Of a stretch of DNA of 64,000 bases, positions 48,101-60,100 are shown one piece after another (the first letter of the stretch is position 1; each line of letters starts with the position of its first letter). The stretch spans positions 48,501 through 112,500 of the forward strand of contig NC_017542.1 in assembly GCF_000237325.1 (NCBI RefSeq). Direction: 5' to 3'. A program made the position numbers and the translations under genes. The stretch comes from Paenibacillus polymyxa M1 (GTDB taxonomy: Bacteria > Bacillota > Bacilli > Paenibacillales > Paenibacillaceae). The notes beneath the pieces were generated by a model. The model saw only the letters and a program-made list of their open reading frames with translations. It ran no database searches and was not told the origin of the DNA.

Positions 48101-51100
48101 AGAGAGAGCAGATTCTGAACGTATGGGGAGACACGGGGGCCAGTTCCAAACACCGTACTACGTTTCACGGGCTGTTGGAGGAGCAGGCAGGTCGAACGCC
48201 GGACGCCACGGCCATTGTATTTGAGAACGAGGTACTGACCTACGCCGAGCTGAACGCAAAAGCCAATGGATTGGCGAGAAGACTGCGCGCTGAAGGAATC
48301 AAAACGGGAGACCTGGTGGGGCTGATTGTTGAACGGTCAACCGATATGATCGTTGGGATGTACGGCATTATGAAAGCCGGAGGCGCCTACGTTCCTATTG
48401 ATCCAGAGTATCCGAAAGAGCGGATCAACTACATGCTTGAGGATTCGGGGACGAAGATGATCCTTGCTCAAGCTCATCTGCTGGAGCATAGAGGCTGGAC
48501 GGGGAATGTCCTGTTGCTGGATGAACCGTCGACCTATGATGCCGACACTTCGAATTTGAAGGATACGGCCGACCCTGATGATTTGGCTTACGTGATCTAT
48601 ACCTCAGGCACGACAGGTCGGCCTAAGGGCGTATTAGTGGAACACCGGGGACTACAAAATCTGTCGGACGTATACCGCGGACTCTTCGAAGTTACACCGC
48701 AGGATCGGATTGTTCAGTTTGCAAGCCTGTCGTTCGATGCATCGGTTTCGGAAATTTTAACGACATTGAGCCACGGAGCTACTCTGTGTATTCCTTCTAC
48801 ACAAGAGATTTTGGATCATGCTTTGTTCGAGCAGTTCATGAACGATAAGGGGATTACGGTAGCGACTTTGCCACCAGCCTACGCTATCCATCTCGAGCCA
48901 GAGCGTCTGCCGACACTGCGATGCCTGCTAACAGCTGGGTCAGCCACATCGGTCGAATTGATCGAAAAGTGGAGAAAGCATGTACAATACTTCAATGCAT
49001 ATGGTCCAACTGAGGACTCCGTATGCACTACCATATGGAATGCCCAGAACAGTGAAGAAACCGTAGGAATCGTATCCATTGGACAACCAATTGCCAACCA
49101 TCGTGTGTATATCTTGGATGAGCATTTCAGATTGCTGCCTGTCGGCGTAGCTGGAGAACTGTGCATTTCGGGTATCGGGTTAGCACGGGGGTACCATAAC
49201 CGCCCTGAGTTAATGGATGAGAAATTTGTGGACAATCCGTATGCTCCAGGAGAGCGTATGTATCGGACAGGCGACCTAGTTCGCTGGTTATCGAATGGAA
49301 CCATCGAGTACCTAGGTCGAATAGATCACCAAGTCAAAATCCGTGGCTATCGGATCGAGCTGGGCGAGGTCGAAGCACACATGCTCAGAGTGCCGTCCGT
49401 TCAGGAAGTCGTGGTTTTGGCTGTGGAGAGTGATGACGGCTACAAGGATCTAGTCGCTTACTTCGTAGCTGCTCAGAAACTTGAGGTATCCGAGCTCCGA
49501 GCAGATCTGTCGGAGATGCTGCCTGGATATATGATCCCTTCTCGCTTCATACAACTGGAGGACATGCCTTTAACGTCGAACGGAAAAATAGATCGAAAAG
49601 CGCTGCAAGGCGAGCGTGGATGGGCAGTGACTTCATCTGAGGCTCCAAAGACACCTATAGAAATCCAATTAGCCGAAATCTGGCAAGAGGTGCTCGGTGT
49701 AGAGAGCGCGGGAGTAAAGGATAATTTCTTCCATTTTGGAGGCCATTCACTGCGTGCAGCTCTGCTAGTCTCACGAATTCGTAAGGAGATGAATCGCGAG
49801 ATTAGTCTAAGAGAAGTGTTCGAGTCGCCTACCATTGAAGGATTGGCTCGGGCCATTGAAGGCTATACACCGCTGAATTTCGAAGAAATTCCTACAGCCG
49901 AAGCACGCGAGCACTATCCATTGTCCTCAGCCCAAAAACGGCTGTTTATCCTTAGTCAGCTGGAAGGTGGAGAGCTGAGCTACAATATGCCAGGTATCCT
50001 TACGGTTGAGGGAGACCTGAATCGGGAACGGCTGGAGCAGGCATTCCGTCGTCTGATTCGTCGTCATGGTTCACTGCGCACCCGTTTTGTGACCGTTAAC
50101 GGTGAACCTGTACAGCAAATCCTACCGGATGTTCCGTTTACGGTGGAATATGCGGAGTTGAGCGAGTCAGAGGCAGAAGCTACCCTTCAGCAATTTGTCC
50201 GTCCTTTCGATCTTGGTGAAGCTCCATTGCTGCGGGTGGGTCTGATTCGTATTGCACATGAGCGCCATTTACTATTGTTTGACATGCATCATATTGTCTC
50301 AGATGGGGTTTCTATGAATATTCTCATAGAGGAGTTTCTCCGTTTCTACCAAGAAGAGGACGTATTGCCTGCGCTACAAATCCAGTACGCGGATTATGCG
50401 GTATGGCAGCAAGAGCAGCTCGGAAGAGAGCGTCTCAAAGCCCAGGAAGCTTACTGGCTGGATGCATTCCGCGGGAGCTTGCCGGTGCTGGATTTGCCAG
50501 TGGACGAAGTTCGTCCTGCGGTACGAAGCTTTGCGGGAGATCGGATTGACTTCCAGATTGATGCTTCTCTGAGCGCTTCACTTCAGGAGCTGGCTACCCG
50601 AACAGGTTCTACGCTGTTTATGGTGCTGCTGGCAGCCTATACGACGCTCTTGCATAAGTACACGGGTCAGGAAGATGTCATTGTCGGTTCACCAGTGGCG
50701 GGAAGATCCCATGCCACACTCGAAGGTCTCATCGGTATGTTCGTAGGCACAGTGGCAATGCGTACTTATCCAGAGGGCGAAAAGTCCTTCGAGGCTTACT
50801 TGCAGGAAGTGAAGGAAACAGCCCTGCGGGCCTATGAAAACCAGGACTATCCGTTCGAGGAGCTGGTAGAGAAGCTGCAGCTTCAGCGTGACCTGAGTCG
50901 TAACCCACTATTTGATACTATGTTTGTTCTGCAAAATATCGAGCAGGGAGAACAAGAAATCGAGGGATTGCGTTTCACTCCTTACGATCATGTACATCCT
51001 GCTGCCAAGTTCGACCTCACACTGACGGTGAGCGAAGCGGATGGGACATTGAACTGCACGCTGGAATACGCGACTGCAATCTACAAGCGGGAGACCGCTG

Positions 51101-54100
51101 AGCGGATGGCAGGCCACTTTGTACAGCTTATTCAGGAAGCTATCGCCAATCCGGGAATGTCGTTGTCATCCCTGGATATCGTGACACCGCAGGAAAAATC
51201 GATGTTGATGAAGGATGCGGACGAAGCCAAAGCAGATTATCCTCGTGACAAAACGATTCATGCACTGTTCGAGGAACAGGCTGTTCGTAATCCGGATGCA
51301 GTAGCAGTCGTATGTGAAGAGGCAACCCTGTCTTATAGCGAGCTGAATGAGCGGGCCAACGGACTTGCCAGAACACTGCGCGAGCGTGGTCTGCAACCAG
51401 ATGGTCTGGTTGGAATCATGGCAGATCGTTCCCTTGAAATGGTCGTTGGGATTTTAGCCATTTTGAAGGCGGGCGGAGCTTATGTCCCTGTGGACCCTGA
51501 ATATCCAGAGGATCGCATTCGTTTTATGCTTGAGGATTCGGGAGCCAAGCTTCTGCTGACACAAGCACATCTGGAGACACGTGTCTCCTTTACCGGGGAC
51601 GTCATCAATCTGGATGAGCCGGCTTCCTACAAGGAAGATATCTCAAATCTGGAGCCTGCAGCTGGACCGAATCATCTTGCCTACGTCATCTACACATCGG
51701 GTACGACAGGCAAGCCTAAGGGAACACTGATCGAGCATAAAAATGTAGTCCGCTTGCTCTTTAATGATAAAAATATGTTTGACTTCGGTTCTCAGGATAC
51801 GTGGACGCTGTTCCATTCGTTCTGTTTCGACTTCTCTGTATGGGAAATGTACGGGGCATTGCTGAACGGAGGTCGTCTGGTCATCGTTCCGTCGTTGACC
51901 GCGAAGGGCCCTGAGCGTTTCCTGCAATTGCTTAAGGATCAGAAGGTTACCGTGTTGAACCAGACGCCAACATACTTCTACCAGTTGCTACAGGAAGAAC
52001 TTAGTCATCGCGCGGCAGAGTTGAGCCTCCGCATGATTATCTTTGGTGGAGAGGCATTAAGCCCGGCCTTGCTCAAGGACTGGAGAGCGAAATATCCGCA
52101 AGTGCAGCTCATCAACATGTATGGCATCACGGAAACGACCGTGCATGTGACCTATAAGGAAATTACAGAACTGGAAATTGAGCAGGGCCGCAGTAATATC
52201 GGTATCCCGATTCCGACACTACGTGCGTACATTCTGGATGAACAACGCCGTCCACAACCGATTGGCATTCCGGGTGAACTCTACGTTGCGGGCGAAGGGC
52301 TGGCGCGTGGCTACCTAAATAGACCGGAATTGACGGAAGAGAAGTTTGTAGCTCATCCGTTTGAAGCGGGCGAGCGTATGTACCGCTCAGGTGACTTGGC
52401 ACGCTGGCTGCCGGATGGCAGCATGGAGTATCTCGGACGGATTGACCATCAGGTTAAAATTCGGGGTTACCGCATTGAGCTGGGCGAAGTGGAGGCGAAG
52501 CTGCTCCATGCTCCGTCTGTAAGGGAGGCCGTTGTGCTTGCCCGAGAGGATGGAAGTGGACAAAAAGTGCTGGTCGGCTATTTCACTGCGGATCAGATGC
52601 TGACGGTAGGCGAATTGAGAAAAGCCTTGGCTGCTGAACTGCCGGCTTATATGATTCCGTCTTACTTTATGCAATTAGAACAGATGCCGTTGACGCCAAA
52701 TGGCAAGCTGGATCGCAAAGCGCTTCCGGCTCCAGAGGCCAATGTGCAGACTGGAGCGGTGTATGAAGCGCCGAGGAACGCAGCTGAGGAAGCTTTGGCT
52801 TCCGTATGGCAAGGTGTGCTGGGAGCACAGCAGATCGGTATCCATGATCATTTCTTCGATCTGGGCGGTGACTCTATTAAGGCGATTCAGGTATCCTCCA
52901 GATTGTTCCAGTCCGGATATAAATTAGAGATGAAGGATCTCTTCAAATATCCGACCATTGCCGAGCTAAGCCCGTATCTTCAGGTAGCCGGACGCACAGC
53001 AGAGCAAGGTGAGATCAAGGGTGCAGCGGAGTTAATGCCAATTCAGCGTTGGTTCTTTGAACGCCACACAGCAGAGCCGCATCATTACAATCATGCTGTC
53101 ATGCTCCATCGGAAAGACGGCTTTGATGAGGCTGCACTCCGGTTGACAATGGACCAAATTGCGATCCATCATGACGTGCTTCGTATGGTTTTCCGACCTA
53201 CAGAAGCGGGATACACGGCTTGGAATCGGGGAGTTGACGAAGGTGAACTCTACACATTGGACATCGCCGATATGCGGCAGGCAGATGACGAGGTAGCTGC
53301 TGTTCAAGCCCAGGCCGATGCCATTCAGGCAAGCTTCCACTTGGAAGACGGCCCGCTGTTCAAGCTAGGCTTGTTCCATTGTAAGGATGGCGATCATTTG
53401 TTGATTGTCATTCATCACCTCTTGGTTGACGGCGTGTCCTGGCGCATCCTGTTTGAGGACATTGCAACAGGATACGAGCAGGCGTTGAACGGACAAGCGA
53501 TTGTTCTTCCGCAAAAGACTGATTCGTATCTTGTATGGTCCGAGCAAGCGGCGAAGTATGCAGCAGGCCCTGCTCTGGACAAGGAACGTTCATACTGGCA
53601 GCAGATTGAGGAGACGGTTCTGACTCCACTGCCAAAGGATCAGGATCAGGAGCCGGGCACCATTCGGGATACCGAGTCGGTTACGGTAACTTGGTCTACT
53701 GAAGAAACCGACCTGCTGTTGCGACAAGCAAACCGGGCTTATCATACGGAGACGAATGATTTGCTCTTGACTGCTCTGGGAGCAGCTATTCAGCGCTGGA
53801 CAGGCATGGAGCAGGTTCTGGTTAACCTTGAAGGGCATGGCCGGGAAATGATCATACCAGATCTGGATATTACCCGTACCGTGGGCTGGTTCACAACTCA
53901 GTACCCTGTTCTGCTGAACCTGCAAGATGGGCAGGAAGTATCTATCCGGATCAAGCGCATCAAGGAGAATTTGCGTGAGGTTCCGCACAAAGGTATCGGC
54001 TACGGTCTGCTGAAATATATGGCACCGGAAAAAGACACTCGATTCAGCGTAGAACCAGAAGTTTCCTTCAACTACCTTGGACAGTTTGACCAGGATTTGG

Positions 54101-57100
54101 AGGGGAATGCTCTTAGCTTGTCTACACATTCAGTCGGTAAGGCGCTCAGCGATTACACACCACAGCAATATGCTCTGGATGTGAATGGCATGGTTGCCGA
54201 AGGCCAGCTATCACTGACGATTACGTATAGCAATAGGCAGTACCGTAAGGAGACGGTAAGCCATTTTGCTGAATTATTACAGTCAAGCCTTAGCGAGGTT
54301 ATCCGGCATTGTGTGGCTCAGGAGCGTGTACAGCTTACTCCAAGTGATGTTCTGTTCCAAGGTCTGACCCTGGAGCAGCTTGATCGACTCACAGCCCAGA
54401 CGGCCCATATTGGAGAGATTGAGGATGTGTACAAGCTAACGGCAATGCAGAAGGGCATGCTCTTCCACAGCTTGCTGGAGCCGGACTCCTCTTCCTACTT
54501 TGAGCAGGCAAGTTTTGAGCTACGTGGCAGCTTCGATGTAGATACCTTCTTCGAGAGCTTCCAGGCTTTGGCGCAACGACATGCCATACTGCGTACCGGT
54601 TTTTACAACAATATTACTGATGTACCGCTGCAAGTTGTCTTTAAGCAACGGCCTATCCCTCTGAACTACGTAGATTTGCGTGCCGCTACGTTGGAGGAGC
54701 AAGAAGCCCAGATTCAGGCTTACACTACTGAAGATATGGCTAAGGGATTCAGCTTGTCAGAAGATCCGCTGATGCGAGTGACTGTCTTGCAAAAAGAACA
54801 AAGCCACCTTGTATTGTGGAGCTTCCATCATATTGTCATGGACGGCTGGTGCATCCCGATTATTACACAGGAGCTGTTCGATTATTATTCTGCCCTGCGT
54901 CAGCAAGTACAGCCTGTACTGCCGCCGGCTCAGCCCTACAGCCGTTATATTGAATGGCTTGATGCACAGGACGATCAAGAGGCTTCAACATATTGGAGTC
55001 AATATCTCGAAGACTATGACGGCAATACGGTATTGCCAGAAGCTAAAACGAAATCTCAAGCTAAAGAAGAGGGCTACGTTCTGAATGAGCATGTTCTCCA
55101 TTTGGGTACAGCCTTGACCCGCAAAATGGACGTTGTCGCGAAGCGCAATCATGTGACGGTCAACACACTCATGCAGACAGCCTGGGGACTGATTCTCCAG
55201 CGTTACAATGCCAGCTCGGATGTAGTTTTCGGCGGTGTTGTATCGGGTAGACCTGCTGAGATTGCAGGGATCGAGAATATGGTGGGTCTGTTTATTAATA
55301 CAGTACCTATCCGTGTACAGTCATCCAAAGACGAGGCCTTCGTCGAGGTGATGAAACGTACACAGGCACATTCGTTGGCTGGTCGTGCCTACGACACTTA
55401 TCCGCTGTATGAGATTCAGGGGAAAACAACTCAAAAGCAAGACCTGATTTCTCATATTATGATCTTTGAAAATTATCCGCTCGACGAACAGGTAGAACAG
55501 TCGGGTAACCACACAGAGGACAATCTCGAAGTCGCCAACTTCGCCATGTTTGAGCAAACCAACTATGACTTTAACCTGGTTGTCATTCCAGGCGAGGACA
55601 TTAAGGTCTGCATTCGCTACAATGCTTCGGTCTACGAGCAAGAAAGTATTGCGCGAATCGGAGGACATTTGTTGCAAATGCTCGATCAGGTAGCTACTCG
55701 TCCGCAAGCAACGATACAGGAGCTGGAGATTGTAACAACAGAGGAACGGACGAACCTGCTAGACTGGGGTGGCAAGGCTCATGTCTATCCAAGTGATCAG
55801 GGTCTGCACACCTTGTTTGAAGAACAGGTTGCCCGTACGCCGGATAAGATCGCGGCAATAAGCGGTGACATCCAGATCACGTATCGGGAGCTGAACGAGT
55901 GGGCAAACAGACTGGCTTCGACCTTGATAGCCCAAGGACTGCGGAGCGAACAAGTAGTGGGTCTATTGGCGGATCGATCAGTGGAACTGCTGGTTGCCAT
56001 TATGGGCGTGCTCAAAGCGGGCGGAGCCTATGTACCGATTGATCCTGAATATCCGCAGGAGCGGATACAGTATATTCTGAAGGACTCTGGCGCTGAGATT
56101 CTGCTCACACAGAGCCACCTGACGAAGCTAGCGTCCTTTGAGGGAATGGTTATGGAATTGGATTCTCCGCACATCTACGGAACTGGAGTGAATAATCCTA
56201 ATATTCCTGTGAGAGGAAACGATTTGGTGTATTTAATCTATACTTCGGGTACAACAGGAAATCCGAAGGGAACCATGATTAACCATAAAGGAATCGTGAA
56301 CTACATCTGGTGGGCCAATAAAGTCTATTGTGCAGGGCAACCAACGGACTTCCCGCTGTATTCATCCATTTCGTTTGACTTGACGATGACATCAATGTTT
56401 ACTCCGTTAATAAACGGAGGAATAGTACGGATTTATGATGGTATAGATAAAGCGGAGGTTGTTCAGCATATTTTGCGCGAAAATGCGGTCGATATTCTCA
56501 AGCTGACGCCGACACATCTCAGTCTCATAAAAGACATGACCATTCCAGCGGAAAGTCGCATTCAGCAGCTCATTGTGGGTGGAGAGAATCTGACCACGCA
56601 TTTGTCAAAAACGATTACCGACCTCTTTGGTGGCAACATCAAGATTTACAATGAATACGGTCCAACCGAAACCGTCGTCGGCTGCATGATTCACCTGTAC
56701 GATCCTGCGAAGGATACACGGGAATCCGTACCGATTGGATTGCCGTCCGATAACATATACATTCATATCTTGGATGAACAGCTTCGTCTCGTACCGTTAG
56801 GTGTGGAGGGCGAAATGTACATCGCCGGGGACGGAGTAGCCCGTGGATACCTGAACCGTCCGGATCTTACCGCCGAAAAATTCATTAGGAATCCGTTCGC
56901 CGCGGAAGGAAATATGTATCGGACCGGAGATTTAGCTCGTCGCCTTCCTAATGGAGACATTGAGTACATTGGGCGTATTGACCATCAAGTCAAAATCCGG
57001 GGCTATCGTATTGAGCTTGGTGAGATTGAGGCCAAGTTGCTGGATATGCCACTTGTTGAGGAAGCTCTCGTTGTTGCGTGGGCAGATGCCAATGGACAGA

Positions 57101-60100
57101 AGTCTCTATGTGCTTACTTTGTAGCGGATCGGGAAATGTCTGTCAGCGAGCTGAGAAATGAACTGTCTGCTGAACTGCCTGCATATATGATTCCGTCTTA
57201 CTTTGTCCAAATGGACGTAATGCCTTTGACACCGAATGGCAAGCTGGATCGCAAGGCACTGCCTGAACCAAACGTGGGTGTGAAGGCAGGAGCCGCCTTT
57301 GCTGCTCCTCGGACGGATGTGGAGAACATTTTGGCTTCGATTTGGCAAGGTGTGCTCGGCGTGCCGCTTGTTGGTATACATGATAATTTCTTCGAACTTG
57401 GAGGCGACTCGATCAAATCGATTCAGGTTTCATCAAGACTTCTCCATGCAGGCTACAAGCTGGAAATGAAGGACTTGTTCAGCTATCCAACAATTGCTGA
57501 ACTGGCTCAGCGCGTTAGCGCAGTCAGCCGAATTGCGGATCAGAGCGAGGTACACGGAACAGTAAAACTGGGACCTGCCCAGCGCAGATTTCTCGAAGAG
57601 CAGTCAACGGATCTTCATCACTTTAATCAGTCGGTTATGCTGTACCGACGTGAAGGCTTTAATACCGATGCGCTCGCCAAGGTTATTCAAAAAATTGCAG
57701 AGCACCATGATGCGCTGCGACTGGTGTTCCGCCAAGGAGAGCACGGAGTAGAAGCCTGGAACCGTAGCTTGGGAGAAGGTGAACTGTACAGCCTCCAAAT
57801 CCACGATTTGCGGGATGAAAAGGATCCGGCTTTGGCAATAGAAGCAGGTGCAGAAGCCATTCAGCGCAGCATCTCTCTGGAGGATGGACCTCTCTTTAGA
57901 CTAGGTCTGTTCCGCTGTACGGAAGGCGAACATTTGTTGATCATTATTCATCACTTGGCTGTGGATGGCGTATCCTGGCGTATTCTCTTTGAGGACCTAC
58001 AGGAAGGCTACGAGCAGGCAGCACGTGGAGAAGCGGTCAAACTTCCACAGAAGACGGATTCGTACCGTGCATGGGTTGATGGAATCACGCAATACGCCAA
58101 CAGCCCGGCGGCTGAACAAGAACGCAGCTTTTGGGCAGAGGTGGAAGGAGAGGGATTTGCCCTTCTTCCAAAAGACAAGGTGGACGGCGCTCTTCTTATA
58201 AAAGACAGCGAGGCTGTTACGGTAACATGGTCGGCAGAAGAGACAGAGCAGTTCTTGAAAGAGGCGAATCGCACTTACAATACGGAAGTTAACGATCTGC
58301 TCTTGACGGCCCTCGGTATGGCAGTTCAAGAGTGGACAGGGATCGAACGTGTAGGCATCCTGCTGGAAGGACATGGACGGGAGCCTGTAGTACCAGAATT
58401 GGATATCACTCGCACGATAGGCTGGTTTACAAGTCAGTATCCTGTCGCCCTTGAGATGGGAGGCGAAATGGAGATCGGCGCCAGAATCAAGCGTATTAAG
58501 GAAGATCTGCGTCGTATCCCGAACAAAGGTGTAGGATATGGTATTTTGAAATATTTGAGCGACGTATCGGATGGCTCCTCCTTCTCGGCAGAACCGGAGA
58601 TTACCTTCAACTACCTGGGGCAGTTTGATCAGGATCTTGCAGAGGGAACGATGGAGGTATCACCTTACTCGGCAGGATCTGAGGTCAGTGAGCAGATGGT
58701 GCAGCATCAGGCATTGAACATCAATGGGCTGATTACCGAAGGACAGCTTCAGCTTTCGGTCAGCTATAACCATCAGCAGTTCCATGCAGATTCGGTAGAG
58801 AATTTTGTCGGTATCCTGAAGGAGCGTCTCAGTGAAGTTATTGGGCACTGTGTGCGCAAGGAAAGAACCGAACTTACACCAAGCGATGTACTCCTCAAAG
58901 ATATCAGCTTGGAGGAAATCGAGGAGCTGGAAGAGCAGACACGGCACATCGGTAGCATTGAAAATATGTATAAACTGACACCAATGCAAAAGGGAATGTT
59001 GTTCCACAGCTTGCTGGAGCCTCATTCAGAGGTCTACTTTGAGCAGGCCACATTTGAAATTCAGGGAGTGTTCTATCCTGAGGATTTCAAACGCAGCTTA
59101 CAGCATCTGATGAAACGGCATGCCATATTGAGAACGAATTTCCATGCCGGATGGGGCGATTTCCCCATACAGATTGTGTTCAAAGAAAGAGCATGCGATT
59201 TCGTATACGAGGATTTGCATGAGCTGGAATCCAGTGAAATAGAAGCGCGTCTTGTAGCTTACATTGCCCAAGACAAAGCAAGAGGCTTTGATCTTGCGAA
59301 CGAAGCCTTGCTGCGTGTTGCTATTCTACGTACTGCAAAAGAGCATTACCATCTGTTGTGGAGCTCTCATCACATCATTTTGGATGGCTGGTGTATGCCG
59401 CTTGTACTTCAGGAAGTGTTTGAAACATACGGAGCTCTACGTGAGCAAAAGGAACCTGAGCTTCCTGCAGCAGCATCGTACAGCCAGTACATTCAATGGT
59501 TGGAGAAACAAGGCGAGGAAGAGGCATCCTCTTACTGGAGAGGATATCTGGAAGGCTACGAGCAGCAGACGAAGCTGCCACAGGCTTTTACACAGCCATC
59601 GGCCAAAGCAGAAGCCTACTTGTCAGAGAAGCTGGTATTCACGTTGGATGCGGAATTGACCGAGCGCCTGGAACAAGTGGCCAAGCAGCACCAGGTGACG
59701 ATGAACACACTGATGCAAGCAGCCTGGGGAATCGTGTTGCAACGCTATAATAGAAGCCAGGATGTCGTCTTCGGAAGTGTGGTATCGGGCAGACCTGCCG
59801 AGATTCCGGGTATCGAAAGCATGATCGGTCTCTTCATTAATACAGTTCCAGTTCGAGTTCAAGCCGAAGGAAGCGAATCGTTCTCGCATGTAATGAAGAG
59901 ACAGCAGGAATTATATTTGGCAGGACATGCTTATGATTCCTATCCGCTCTATGAGATTCAGGCACAGAGTGAGCAAAAGCAAGATTTAATTTCTCATATT
60001 ATGGTATTTGAAAATTACCCGGTAGAAGAGCACCTGGAAGAGAAAATTGCCAATGATGAGGCTGAATACAAAATTACGGATGTTCAGATGTTTGAACAGA

